NCBI GenBank assembly: GCA_025267735.1
Contig: CM046294.1
Coordinates: forward strand, 4,994,001 to 5,058,000
DNA: 64,000 nt
Reading direction: 5' to 3'
DNA from: Mactra quadrangularis
Lineage: Eukaryota > Mollusca > Bivalvia > Venerida > Mactridae
Positions within the stretch are counted from its first letter, which is position 1, and every line of letters begins with the position of its first letter. A program made the translations under genes and the position numbers. Shown here piece after piece: positions 1 to 12,504 of this stretch. The notes under the pieces are model-generated. The model was not told the DNA's origin, ran no database searches, and worked only from the letters and a program-made list of their open reading frames with translations.

Positions 1-714
1 TATACTAATGTTGTGCAATATCAAATTCTAGTATCTTCTCATCAGTAAATGCATATTTTAACACTAATCTATTTTTAACTAACCTGACCCATGTGGGTCT
101 AGTTAGGAAACACCCCAAATATTACTAGAAAATAAAGCAACATTTTGCCAAGTATTATAACAGTGTGTCGTTGCATTCACAATTATAAAAATGTGTTGCA
201 AAATCAGGAAATATGAAGTTGAACTTTTGCCTTGCAATTCTTTTTAAACCCTATTTTGAGTAATCCCTGGTATTAATATACATGACAAATGGTATTTTAC
301 CTAATGTGAATTTATTGTTAGTATACATACACTGTATATGTATCATTTGTCATGACATTGTTACCTTAGTTTATAAAATTATTATTACCATTAGTACTAG
401 AAACTTTCTTTCTGTGATATAATGATGTTACAAACATGCTGACTATAATCACTATTGTTGGACTTGTCATTGTCAGATCACAAGATCATTATTCATGTAA
501 CCACTTCTGTGAAATCATTCTGTCTGAATTGATGGCAACTTGCTTGAAACCTAAGATTGCCCTGTCAGCATATATGTGTGCAAAAAGTTCTGTCAGGAAT
601 AGTTGTACAATTTACTGCCTTTTCTTTTTCATTTGCTGGAATAACCAAAAGGAACATCATTAAATTGATGATCCTCTCCGACATCAGGCAAGAAACCATA
701 CATAAAAATGCATA

Positions 715-857
715 ACATTTCGATACATAACATTTGATACATAACATTTCAATCCATAACATTGCAATCCATAACATTTTGATACATAACATTTTGATAC
801 ATAACATTTCAATGTATAACATTACGATACATAACATTTCGATATATAACATTACAG
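715..857 (+). repeat. Minisatellite, about 15-bp unit, ending at a splice acceptor
   Basis: About nine imperfect units of CATAACATTTCGATA. The last unit runs directly into the ATTACAG acceptor of the first EGF exon. Confidence 0.85.
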
Positions 858-3800
858 GTTCAGATTGTGAGTCGCCAGTAGATATGTGTACTGATTCACC
901 ATGTCATGCCAGTGCTACATGTAGTCTGTCAGATTCTGGAGAGTTTATTTGTCATTGTCCAGACAATAGAGAAGGAACTTATTGTGAATATGGTAGGTTT
1001 GTTAGTGCCTTTTTATACTTTAAAACTCCAAGGTTAAAGAACACCCGCATGGGTCATAATTTTGTTGAGGAAAGTACCAAACATAGGCAGCCAACGCCAA
1101 ACTTAGCTATGCATGCATGTATTAATCTGTGAATTGTAATGATTTATAATGAAGAAACTGGCCACTGATTGATTTTGGGTAAAATCTACCCTTTTTTGGA
1201 GTATTACACCTTATATGTATAAACAGACCGAGAGGTCCTGTGTTTGGAAGCACTGCCAATTTCCTTGTGCAAGAAATTCATTTACAGTCATTTCACCCCA
1301 CCCAGGTCTAGATGGTTACTGGTGAGGGATCACCTGCTTGGACGGGATTTCTATGTCAAGTGCAGGTTATTGTACAAAATTTAAAATAATCTGAACATGA
1401 AGGTGGAAGCAGACATTAAATGGCACTTCAACTTTTTATAACTAATTGTCAATTCATTGTCATGGTAAATGGTTTATATCTAAATATTGTCAACTTTGAA
1501 TGCAGCAGTCTTGGTTTAATTCTTGGCTGCCGTAATTAATACTTTTCCTTGGTAATTTGGCAATATTGTGAGTTTCCTCTGTAAATGGAAAAGTTGTTGG
1601 CTTTATTTTAAAAGAGCAAGCAAATACAAGTGAAACAATGAGTCCAGAAAAGCTAGTTTAAAGTAAATCATATGTAATACATCATGTTATAATTATTCAC
1701 AAACCTTAAACTTCATGTCTAGCTGTATTATCACAAAAAGCATGTTCACATTTTTGTCTAACCTTTATGGCAGCACCCATGGTTATCTGTAGGAGCAGTG
1801 GTAGGATGCTTGCTTAGGAATCCAGAGGTCCCAGGTTCAATCCCCATTAGGGGCACTGCTAATTTCCTTGAGCAAGAAATTTTCCAACAATTGTTCCACT
1901 CCACCCAGGTCTAAAGGGGTACTGTGAAGGATCTCCTGCCTGAGGGTGATTTCAGTGATCAGGAATTATCATACAAGATTGTAAAGTCAGCTGAACATGT
2001 ATATGGGACAGACTTTAAACCTCACTTTAACTTTTTTATAACTATCTGAGAATAGTGTGAAAAGCAGTGAATACCAAGGAGTTCCGCATTCAGGGAACAA
2101 ATTGAAACCGATTGCAAAAAGAGAACAACGCTTCAGCATTGCGCTCAATAAAACATATTGATTGATAGACAGTGTATAGTAGTAATAGTTATATATTTGA
2201 TATTACAGAAAAGTTAGCAGCTATAGAGGTACCTGAATTCTATGGTGATTCTTACCTCGTGTTACCTATATCAGAGAATTTATCAACACAAACCAATATT
2301 GATGTATGGCTACTGACTACTTCTGAAAATGGTAATGTATTTTTTATATATATTTCCTATCTTTTTTTTATGAAAACCAAGCCTTTTTAGTGGGTTTAAC
2401 GCCATAGCAACACATTGTGTTGGTCAAATAATGGCAGCCAGTCAACCAACTCAATGCTCCTGGAAAGGCTACATCTCTGGATGTTAACCACTTACTAGTA
2501 TTAGGTTCATACTTTTGTCAGTCATTGACAGCTGCCCTACATGATTAAGAGTCAGTGGTAGGAGAGAGCATTGCTGTAGAAATTATTTCATGGCCAAGCT
2601 CCACACAATGCCCTGCCTGGGAATCGAACCAATGACCCCTTATGATATGTCACTTTTAAGATATCAGCTGAAGTTTTGGTTGGTCAACCATTCATAAGAA
2701 TTTGATAATCAACTACTTGTATTAATTATTAAACATGTATGTGTACAAATTATTTTTGTGCTTGAGTCATTTCAATGCTTGGCTAATACATATTTATACT
2801 TTTTGAAACTTATGTGACTTAATTGTTGAGTTATATATACTCTTTAAGATACATAAGAAATACTGGTGTTAAAATTTTTATACTACATTTGTAGTGTCCA
2901 TGGAAACACTTTGGTGCACAGTCATGTCTGTACTATGTTTTGAGATTGACTTATCAGGACATTGAAGTCCCATCCCAGGTTACCTAATGTATTATTGGTC
3001 ATATTCTACATATATATATATGTATAAACATGTTTTTCAATTTCAATATTAACTTGTTTCATGTTTCCAGGTATGATTTTGTTCCTGAGTCATTATTTAG
3101 GAGGTGCAGGAGATTTTCTATCATTAAATATAATAGATTTATATGTTGAATTAAGATTTAATCTTGGTGACTCGCCTGTCATTATAAGGTAGGTTAATTT
3201 ATGATGTTCAGTGAAGTAAGTAGTTTTCAAGGGGGTTCAGTATTTGCTGTATTTGAAGTCAACAACAATTGCATGAATTCTAAACCATGGAAATTTATGT
3301 ACATCTGTAGTCTACAAAATAAGCATATGGAAATGATTGTCCAAACAGATTATTTTTAGAGCAAGCACTATATCTCATTTGCAGAATTTTGGTTGCCCAA
3401 AACAATTGTTGTCCTGGGCCAGGTACACCCACTAATTTTGAAGACAGTATCTGTATTCATACAGATTATACTGATAATGATGGGATGTACGTCAAATGCA
3501 CAAATTCTAAAACTCAGCAAATTCAAAATCCCTTAGATTTGTGAAATTTAGACACTGTGTATATAAAACCCTATACATCATAGTAAAAACTTGAGAGTTA
3601 AAATGCAGAACTCCTCTATACCAGAAACCTCTCCAAACTGGAATTTTAACATATTTAAATACTTTATTTGACATTTAGGGTCTATAATACACAACATTAA
3701 TTATATAGTCATTGAATATTTTAATATTTATAATTTAAAATATTTATAACATTGGTTTATATTTCATATAATTATCTATATTTTAACACTAAACTAGTTA

Positions 3801-6800
3801 TTCTTAATACAATGTAACCGTTTTTCAGGAGTTCAACAAAACTGGAATTGAATAAATATCATCGTATAATAGTAAAGAGACAGAATAAAGATGCTGATTT
3901 AACCATAGATGATGGTATTACAAGTCATGGCGTCTCTCAGGTATGTGAAGCATTGAAAGATTTGTCTTTTGAATTAAATTCATCATATTACAAAAGTAGC
4001 CATTCTTATAATAACTCTACTCTAAGTTACAGTATGCTTTAATTCTGTTCTTAATAAAATGACATGCAGTTGGATATGTTTCAAAACTGAAGTGTATTAA
4101 CATTGATCAATGCTGTGTAATTGAAAACGGTAGAATCACAGGTATTGAACGTAGCCCACACTTGTGTAAATTGTGTACCAAAAATACAGTCGAATCTGAG
4201 TTCCATTTTCTATTCTGTTGTAATTGATATTCCCCCATTAGATCCAAATAGTTTCGTAACTGTTCCTGGCCTACTTTTGACAAATTTATTTATCCAATGA
4301 AATCCAAGACAAAAAATAACAAGTATCGCAAAATTTATAAAAGAAGCTCTATCTATCAGGAATCGTTGTCTTAACATTTAATTACTGTTTATAATATATA
4401 TTTTGTATTGTTTTGTTACAATATTGTTTAATTGTTTCATTATATTGAATATTGTATTTGATATATATATTTTTGAATGTGTGGTCTTTGCCATGAGTAT
4501 TGTAAATGGCCAAAGGCCTATGTAAATGCCGTTATTTGCCAATAAAGATGTATGTATGTATGTATGTATTATTCACTGCCGGCCTGAATGCAGGAGGTGT
4601 ATCAGAATGATACAAGTTTTATGATCAAGTTGCTGTTGTTTATCATGATGCGAATGGTTATTAATTAATTCCTCTCGTTAATTAATTTATAAACAATTTA
4701 GTGACCTATTTTATTGGTTCACACAGTATTCTCTGACTTTTCAAAGTTTTATCTGTATCGTGTCTTTAGTGCATGTAAACTTATAATATAAATATTATTG
4801 TGGAATTATACCTGCTTATAAGAACCTAAGAGGGAATGAAATAGTTAAATTAACAGTTTGATAAACTTGCTACCTGATTAAAAGTTGAATAACAGTCATT
4901 TTATCGCATTTAAGCTAACTTGATCTAAAGTTTTATGTGCTGTGGTCATCATAAGTGTAGCAAACCTGCCAAAGCCTTTAAATCAGTCATTTCAGCTCTT
5001 TGATTCATAAGTATCCAGTTTTCTGTAAACAGAACAGTTTGTGCCAAAGGTATGGGCTTTCAGCACTTTGATTTTTAAACTACAATGTAATGATATATTA
5101 TACAATTACAGGGAATATTAACAGAGTTACAGTTTTCTGGAAGTCTATATGTTGGTGGATATCAAGATTTATCTCTTGTTCCCCCTGATTCACATATTAC
5201 ACAAATGTTTACTGGTGTTATACAAAGGGTTAGTATTTATTATATGCTTTCCAGTGGAATACCAGGATTTATTGTTGAAAAAATTCAATATTCCACTGTT
5301 TTATAAAAATCCATCTTAACCTATCTGATTAAAACCTGATCTAAAATTTTCTGCTCGCCTACTGGCTAATTTAGATGTGGCCTTTTTCAAACAAAGGTCA
5401 CGTTCAGGTGACCTTTTCTCATCAAAATATTCATGACAAAATTGTTATGATACCATAACATCATCTATGTCACTCAATTTGAAATGAGCCATCTAATTGC
5501 AGACTGTGAATGATACTGCTGTTAAATTTGCTTGCAAACCTTGGTCTAAAAGTAGAAATTACGAAATCAAAATGCTATTAATAGTGTTTCGTCTAGATGA
5601 AAGCTACGCATTGATTGGTCGACGCAAAGTTCATCTCGACGTGACCTTCCACGGAGACAGTAGAGATCCTGTACAACAATGCTCTACGGGATATCTGTTT
5701 ACAGAGATTGAATCTTAACATACTATCAAGGCAACTTTAAATGTTGGGTACGAATCACATGTGGGTACGAATCACATTTGAGTACGATAAATGAGAATTT
5801 TATAACAATAATAATCTTTGGCTGCAGTATGAAGAAGAAATGTGAGAAATCAAATTGGGTTCTGTATGTGTTTCTGTTTCTGTATCATGAAAAACTGAGA
5901 GGAATCATGGAAAAATCATGAGTCTGGTATTTGAAATCTGTATGAACCCTATGTTACACTTAATTATAAATGATGTTTTATTTTAGATATATATAAATGG
6001 TGTACAGATAGAGACACCTATAAGTTCATCATTTGATAGTTATCATATAACACAGTATAATGGTAAACCATGTTTATTAAATCCATGCATGAATGGTGGA
6101 GTATGTGTACCTAAACTAGAGAAAGCTGACTGTAAATGTCCTAAACGTTTTATGGGATCTTACTGTGAAAGAAGTAAGTATGAGAGTTAATCTCTTATCA
6201 AGGATTGACTGCAAGACTGTAGTAACTGGTTCTTGCACTTTATTACTAGTGTCTTGGCCTCTTGCAGGCAACCCTCGAATTATGATTCAGACTTATTAAA
6301 TATTTTACTATATTTTCTACTACGCTAGAACTGAGGAGGAGGATGTTTGTTATTTTGTAGTTGGCTGTGCTTTATATGTAACGAACCCGGCTAGAACTTA
6401 ACTCAAACAAGTTTTCTTTCTAGAAGACATTTTGTAGAGATAAAAGAACTTCGTCTTTTTCATGGCTGTGATCTTTCATACAGCATGGTCTGCAAATTAG
6501 GTCACCCCCACCATTTCTCAACCGAGCTTAATTGGAACCGGCTCCGACTGGTTTCTAGGTCTGAAGGTTTACCTTTGCAGGTCATGTTTTTTTCACATTC
6601 AACATATATGCCATTAAATTCAGATGAAGTGTTTGACCCTTGGACATAACTTTAATGAGATAGACAACTAGTCCAATCTTATTGAGAACAGAAGAGTTAT
6701 GGATCTTTGAAGTGTGTGCTGGGATAATTTGTGACGTTTTGTTGGTTGCTAAAGATTGTAAAACTGCAATCCTTATACAATTGGCATGTATTATATACAC

Positions 6801-9800
6801 TTTTGGACACATTTTCAATGAGGGATATTAGTCAGTTATCCTTACTTGATAAAGTCTTAAGTTAACCAATTGGCAAGTACATGTAGGTCCTATAAGTTGA
6901 AATCCTCAGACTTAATCATTGAAGTCCTATGTAAAGATAATAAAATTTTTTATCAAATATCTTTCTTTTTAATTAAGATATTAACCATAGTGATGAAATT
7001 TAGATACTTCTTCAACAAAACAACACTTTGCTTGATTTTCAAACAAATTAAATGATTTACAGAAAAGGTATTTAAAATTGATTGACAATCCTAGTAATAA
7101 GATTGACCTAGCTATTTGAAGAGTAAGCAAAGGGAAATAACTGACTAAAGTCCCTTATTGCATTATGTATGTATACTTTTTGAATGGTTTTCATATTTAA
7201 TGTTATCTGTTTCTCCATTCATCTATGAAATGAAATGGTTTACATTATTTTCATTGTTTTAATTGTTACAGTGGCTGAGAATTTAGAGACCAGTCTGCCA
7301 GTAAAATTTGACAGTAATACATATCTACAATACTACAATGACATTATGAATAGGTATAAAGTTTTAAAATATCAATAAGTATCGCTTTTATATTCAATTT
7401 TGAAGCTGATTGTTTGCAGATTTCAACTAAGAAGTCAGCTTCTCCTAAAATCTCAAAATTGTATAAAAACATTCTGAAAGCAGTAAAGATTGTTCAGACT
7501 GTGGCCAATTTACTTCAGTTAAATATTGTTACTGTTTTTGTTGAGTTTAAGGCCGTAGCAACATATTGTAAACGTCATATAAAGGCGGTCAGTCAACCTC
7601 ATCACTTCTCCTGTAAAGGCTAAATATCTGGATTTACCAACGACTAAGCGCATACTTTCGTCAGTGACTGACAACTGCCCTACATAATTAAGAATCATTG
7701 GTAGGAGGGGAATGGCCTTAGAAATAATTTCATGACCATGCGCAAGCTCCATGAAAGTATGCCCCATCCGGGAATCGAAACCCACGACCCCTCGATCATT
7801 AGACTTGCATGCTACAAATTACTGTAAAAGATGGTAATTTTATGTATAAAAAACATAGCCGTTAGTAATGGTATGGATGATATTAGCGAGTTTTTTGTAA
7901 CATTTATTTGATAATTCTCACAGTCCATAGGTCAGTGCACTTTTTCACAAAAATTCTTATGAAAAAAAGTTATTACAAATCAAATTCATGATTTTGCAGA
8001 TCAAAATCAGAAATATGATAAACATATCTATGATATGATAATCAAAAGGTATACAAAATTCTACATAACATAATTCAATAATATTTTAGAATTGATTAAT
8101 CAAAATATGACCATATCATTAATGTTTCTTGCTTTTGACTTTCAATGATTTTTATCTTAAGATTTTTGAAAAAGTGCCACTGTTTGCCTTCATTGTTAAA
8201 ATCTTCTCTCTATGTATATATTCCAGTCAAAAGTCACAGAAGACAAACAAATTTCAGTTCCGTTTCCGTACACATCAATCTAACGGGATGTTAATATTCC
8301 AAGGTCAAGGTCTTACATCCTCTACAGATTATTTTGCTATTGTTATAAGTGATGGTGTGGTAGAGATGGGATATAATCTTGGTAGACAGAGAAAAGATGG
8401 TTTATTACGTATCAGATCTTCTATATACGTCAGTGATGGTAACTGGCATACTGTACATGCTGAAAGGTATGTTGGGTTATTTTATCATTTGGAACTCCTT
8501 GGCCATTCACTAGGAATAACCTGGGACATATTTAGACGCCATTTCGGAACTACCTTTGTGTCACGTGCACAAACAAAATACTTCAACCAGTGTTGAAGTA
8601 AACCTATCCTCCATCGTTTAGGCTGTGATAAATGTCTTGCTTTTGGTCCATTAATTTAAAATGAACGATTTAAATGATATCCGCTGGTCAATATTTAATC
8701 ACATACAGTGTATATAGTAAAAGAAATATATTTACAAAGCCTTATGTGTTTACGACAAGAAATATTTTGTATAACCGTTACCTGCTTTGCCTGTGCTTCA
8801 CCTTAAGTTAGTAGTAAAAAAACCCTGGGTTATTGGCAGACCCCCAAGAATTCTTCCGAGATTATTCATTCAATAAATAGTCGAGGTGTTCCAGATGTTC
8901 CGAAAATTATTTTATTTGTGGTTTATAACATGAAATAGAATATACTTATCGATTTTAGTGTCATATCTATTTTTATTTCACTGAGTGTGAATATTTTCAA
9001 GAGTGGTGTAGGCACGAGTAAAAATGTCATTTTTTGAACTCACAAGTTAAAATAAACAGATCTCATTGACAAGTATTCTGTTTCTTTCATGCTTTTTCTG
9101 TCTTTTTTTAGAGATAATTTTAAGCAAGTTTAATGTGACACCATTTCTCTACTATTGTATTATTTTAAAATGATGTCATTGTGGCTTAAATTTTTTTACT
9201 AGAATGAAAAATGCTTTTTTGCCTCTCAAGGTTTATGCCTTGGTACCATCATAGCTTACACTATTTTATTTTAGCCTGATTTCATAACAAGTTCTTGCAA
9301 CTTATACTAATCACTCTTCTTCCACTTCCTGGTCCCCCAGTGTTGAACTAATAAGATAAAGTTTCTTGAAAAAGGAAACAACTTGGTATATTTAAATGTG
9401 ATTTGAACCAACACTGAACTGGCTTATCCAATGGTTACCAGGCAAACATGTTACTGCATGGCCATACCAGCTCCATCTAATTCTTAGCTAACCAAGTCGA
9501 GGCTATCCTGCAAGACTGAAGTTAGTGCATTTCGTAAAAGATCAAGTTACTATAGTCTTGCAGGCTACCCTCAAAGTAGTTCATCATTTTATTAAGTCCT
9601 ACCTTCTGGATTTATGATAAGCTATTATGCTATGGATATTATGATTTTAATGGTGATATTTTATTCATTGTTACAGAGATCACAGAGAAGGATCATTACA
9701 AGTAGATAAAGAACCATTAGTTACAGGTGTATCAGATCCTGGAGCTACACAACTTGATACTGATGGAATGTTATGGATAGGTATATACTGTTTTATTCTT

Positions 9801-10417
9801 ATATTTCTTGAGTTGTTGGGACGGTTCAACCTCCCTCTACCTTACTCTTTTTTCTCCTCTAACATTTCATGTGGTTACACAACTTGATACAACTTGGGTA
9901 AGTATTGCAGTTGGTAGCATGTCTGGTTTTCGAATCTAGTGTATTGAAGGGGGTACAGGTTCGAATCCCAGCCAGGGAGGTTATACATGTACCCTGCCAT
10001 GAAAATTAGACAATCATTTCAATTTTCCTTCATTAATAAGTAAATGGAGAAGTTTCCAGCCTTAACAATTAGATTAAATAGGTGTTAGATGATTTTCAGT
10101 CATAATGTGTAAAAACCCCAAATTTAAGTTCCAAATAAGGTCAATTCAGTAGTGACATGGGCAAGAGTCTAAATAAAATGCTTTTAGCCACCATGAAATT
10201 ATTTTAGCTTTGACAATTGAGAAAAAACAAACTATGTTTAATGAAATTTTTGTTGTTATATTTTACAGGTGGATATGATCAGCTACCATCAGGCCTTCCA
10301 TCAGATTATTATAAAAGTTATAAAGGTTGTCTTGGATCATTATTTGTTCACGACAGACATTTACATCTTTACGATCATATAAATGGACTCTCAAATACTG
10401 TAGAATTCTGTCACTGA
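858..10417 (+). CDS. EGF/laminin-G extracellular protein, 3' part (agrin/perlecan/pikachurin/eyes-shut type)
   Basis: Ten exons with GT-AG borders join in one frame: 858-992, 2209-2331, 3071-3188, 3829-3940, 5112-5228, 5987-6173, 7272-7353, 8227-8466, 9677-9780, 10269-10417 (stop TGA). They encode about 455 residues. Domain order: an EGF-like module (six Cys, exon 1), a laminin-G domain (exons 2-6), a second EGF module ([15 protein letters not shown], then CKCP and YCER, exon 6), and a second laminin-G domain (exons 7-10). The last exon has [18 protein letters not shown] and terminal VEFCH, the usual C-terminal Cys pair of a laminin-G fold. The first laminin-G domain has FTGVIQ where a Cys is usual, so it lacks that disulfide. 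Such proteins sit in the extracellular matrix or at the cell surface and bind glycans, dystroglycan or neighbours. The EGF-LamG-EGF-LamG order recalls pikachurin, agrin and eyes shut, but orthology cannot be fixed here. The first exon starts in mid-codon, so the gene begins left of the window. Confidence 0.85.
1222..1445 (+). mobile_element. SINE family 1, copy 1 (head eroded)
   Basis: Shares the block GCAAGAAATT...CCACCCAGGTCTA and the tail CTTCAACTTTTTATA with the copy at 1786. Only traces of the tRNA-like head remain. Confidence 0.7.
1786..2040 (+). mobile_element. SINE family 1, copy 2 (full length)
   Basis: Head with tRNA-like B box (GGTTCAATCCCC), then a central block (GAGCAAGAAATTT, CCACCCAGGTCTAAA) and a tail with TTTAAACCTCACTTTAAC. 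Best-preserved copy of the family. Confidence 0.75.
2392..2645 (-). mobile_element. SINE family 2, copy
   Basis: On the minus strand: tRNA-like head region (GGTTCGATTCCC), body with GGCAGCTGTCA, and a tail ending GCTATGGCGTTAAACCC. Intronic in the EGF/LamG gene. Confidence 0.7.
3309..3447 (+). mobile_element. MITE family AGTCTACGAAATTAG, copy a (eroded)
   Basis: Bounded by AGTCTACAAAATAAG and CTAATTTTGAAGACA; internal GGTTGCCCAAAACAA and TGATTGTCCAAACAG match the copy at 20871. Confidence 0.65.
4067..4546 (+). mobile_element. LINE 3' end fragment
   Basis: A broken frame encodes the C-terminal tail of a non-LTR retrotransposon: CKLC...[10 protein letters not shown], a cysteine motif typical of CR1/L2/Jockey-like ORF2 ends, with a stop soon after. 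A second frame reads [15 protein letters not shown]. The fragment ends with AATAAAG and a TATG microsatellite, as expected for a LINE 3' end. Intronic. Confidence 0.65.
4547..4570. repeat. (ATGT)n microsatellite
   Basis: Five to six copies of ATGT at the end of the LINE fragment. Confidence 0.8.
5503..5718 (+). CDS. Exon-like open segment in an intron of the EGF/LamG gene; function unknown
   Basis: This stretch of 71 codons plus stop lies between exons 5112-5228 and 5987-6173. It begins right after an acceptor-like ATTGCAG, and the frame is closed by TAA just before that point, so the open frame starts where an exon would. It is phase 0, matching the preceding exon, so it could serve as an alternative terminal exon replacing the second half of the protein. 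Base use is richer in G, C and CpG than the flanking intron. The product reads like real protein ([14 protein letters not shown], then [16 protein letters not shown]), but I do not recognise a family. It may equally be a captured or retrocopied gene fragment. Two copies of GGGTACGAATCACAT follow the stop. Confidence 0.35.
   Translation, partial: TVNDTAVKFACKPWSKSRNYEIKMLLIVFRLDESYALIGRRKVHLDVTFHGDSRDPVQQCSTGYLFTEIES
6215..6290. repeat. Short hairpin repeat (GCAAGACT type)
   Basis: Contains GACTGCAAGACTG and CTTGCAGGCAACCCTCGA, similar to the palindromic segment at 9496-9580. A small foldback repeat. Confidence 0.4.
7541..7812 (-). mobile_element. SINE family 2, copy
   Basis: Same body as the copies at 2392 and 32726, including GACTGACAACTGCCCTACAT and a head region with GGGAATCGAAACCC. 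Intronic. Confidence 0.7.
7934..8181 (-). mobile_element. MITE family GTGGTGCTTTTCAC, copy a
   Basis: About 45-bp imperfect terminal inverted repeats (AGTGCACTTTTTCACAAAAA at left; TTGAAAAAGTGCCACT at right). Inverted relative to the copy at 13536. Its right end lies about 45 bases before the acceptor of exon 8227-8466. Confidence 0.7.
9280..9360 (+). repeat. Dispersed repeat, copy 1 (CCACTTCCTGGTCCC)
   Basis: About 80 bp shared in direct orientation with 13230-13312, including ACAAGTTCTT and CCACTTCCTGGTCCC. Confidence 0.6.
9496..9580. repeat. Palindromic repeat
   Basis: GGCTATCCTGCAAGACT and AGTCTTGCAGGCTACC form inverted arms around a loop of about 40 bp. Confidence 0.6.
9930..10065 (+). 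mobile_element. tRNA-headed repeat (possible SINE)
   Basis: GCAGTTGGTAGCATG followed by a strong B box (GGTTCGAATCCC). The downstream CCCTGCCATGAAAATTA does not clearly match family 1 or 2. Confidence 0.45.
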
Positions 10418-10960
10418 TGTTTTCATCTCATTTTGTATATAAACTATAGATCATGTGACCTCACAAGGGTCATGTGACCATTGTGTGCTATATATAATCA
10501 GTAAGGCTACAGGTCATGTGACCTAACTAAGGTCATGTGACCAAAGTGTGCTAAATATAACCAGAAAGACTTCAAGATCAGAGTTCAAGCCAAGTAAACA
10601 ATTTGGCTCAAGTGAATTGTATTCACATTGAAGAATGTTTGAACTAAAGTAGCCTTTAAATGTCATGATCTGATCATGTGACATTCTTCACCATTTGTTT
10701 GTCCAATTGAATAGTTTATTCTAATCATGTGACTTAACTGAAGAAAGATTAAACCAATGAAATTGTATGGCATGGTCATGTGACTGATGGAAGAACATGA
10801 AACCAATCAAACTGTTGGATTATGATCATGTGACTTCTGTGTGCTAGAGGGATCCAATGGGATTCCTGGAACTGATCACATGACTTTCAATGAAGTGTTT
10901 TATTAATATGAAAGTAATTCTTGTCTGGCTTGTGGCAATAAAAGGTTGTAATCCAAGCAG
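10418..10960 (+). other. 3' UTR of the EGF/LamG gene with TCATGTGAC cluster
   Basis: The stretch runs from the stop codon to just past the first AATAAA. It contains eight direct copies of TCATGTGAC starting at 10451, 10470, 10514, 10533, 10674, 10725, 10776 and 10826, and one in opposite orientation near 10875. The first two pairs belong to an imperfect tandem duplication of about 63 bp (10447-10509 and 10511-10572). The others are more widely spaced in unlike flanks. UTR extent is inferred. Confidence 0.5.
10937..10942 (+). terminator. Polyadenylation signal AATAAA, EGF/LamG gene
   Basis: First canonical AATAAA after the stop codon, about 520 bases downstream. Assigned by position only. Confidence 0.45.
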
Positions 10961-11559
10961 ACTGGAAAAGCAATGGGTATTTATGGTTGAAAGTTACTGG
11001 TTAGAAAAGTTGATTGACAGACTTAATGTTAGGCTCTGGATGAACAAAGGAAAATTATAATATTATTATAATAATTATTATGATACTTATAACAAGTTTA
11101 TTTTGTAATTTTGTAAGAAGCTTAAGCTTTTTGTTATCGTTTAATTTTTACTGGATTTATAAAGCTAGCTTTATTGTTAACATTAGAGTTATTGCACTTG
11201 TATGTTCATTAAAATTATTTTAGTTGTATATCAAACCAGAGACATAGATCCCTGATCAAACATGTTTAATTGGAGAAATAGGATCTGTGATTAAAACTAA
11301 GAGTAAGTGTGCATGACTTATTGAAATGCTGGGTATATTTCTTTGGGTATATAGCAGCATCATTTTATATGCCATACCCAGGTTGTAATTTTGTCACATT
11401 TACTTGTAATGGCTAGATTTGGTACGCTTGTTTCTTGTTATTAGTAGAAGTGCAGTATACAATAATGCTTCATTAACTTTTTTGCAATTCTTGTACTACA
11501 TATACACATGTTCACTTTTTAAATGAATTTCAGGCAACACATTAACTTGAAAAGCTCTT

Positions 11560-11960
11560 GGCAAATTGTTATAATCAAATATATGAAGAGTTCTCTCATC
11601 AAAGGGCTAGGTTCACTAAGACCAAAAAAGTGCCCTTTCTCAGAAATTATCCAAATTTTCAGAATATGTACATGTTTGGGTGCTTAAACGAAAAACAATA
11701 CTTTTTTGTATTTTTTATCATTTATTTGGTTACCATAGTTACCAAATGGTCTTTAACCATTTTTTATAGTTTAAAGCATGTTGAACACTATTTGATAAAA
11801 TTTTCATAATATGTACATATTTTAAGGCTTGAACAAAGAACATAACACAAATGGTAATTATTTCATTTATTTGGTTACCATAGCAACCTTATGATTATGT
11901 AAAATGTTTGTAGTTTAGAGCATATATAAACATTATTTAATCATATATAATTAGTACAGT
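11560..11960 (+). repeat. Tandem repeat, two units of about 165 bp
   Basis: Each unit has AATATGTACAT, then ATTTATTTGGTTACCATAG, then TAGTTTARAGCAT. Two diverged units in tandem. Confidence 0.6.
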
Positions 11961-12504
11961 ACATTATATGTAATGGTAAATTAATCAATGCGTAGAATAG
12001 CAAGTAATTTGGTTTGACCATTTGGAAAAATTGTAGACAAATATATCAAGCTTTATGAATTTAAAAATTGTAGGAAATGAGGGTGACACAATAGTCATAG
12101 TATATGCGATAAAATGGGTAGGCAAGATTTTATTAAGTGAGTTCAAGTATTAACTTAATTTGTGAAATGATGTATATGCAATCAAATTGAATTGTTTTGA
12201 GGAAGATATGTATATTCTCATTTATAGACTTAGGTTCTCCGGCCAGTACTTTAATATCACCAAGTGAAGTATCTTCTATCTGAAATTATTTATATTACTA
12301 TTTCAAAATTCATGTTGGTATAATTTTTTTGCTAGATTTGCACCACAGGCAGGAAGTAAGTTTTCATACATATTTATATGTTGCCACTGATTGCTGCTTG
12401 TATTTAGGTTTTCGTTCATTTTATATTTTTGTATTGTGTGATATTATTAAACAGATAATTTCTTTGGTATTAGATATTGAACTATGGAAGTCAATATGCT
12501 TGTC

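Noticed and set aside
734..1132. 132-codon open frame as a separate gene
   Set aside because: Its first third translates the minisatellite and its end runs into intron past a good donor at 993. Only 858-992 is exon.
8129..8596. 155-codon open frame as a stand-alone gene
   Set aside because: It is the laminin-G exon 8227-8466 read through into intron on both sides.
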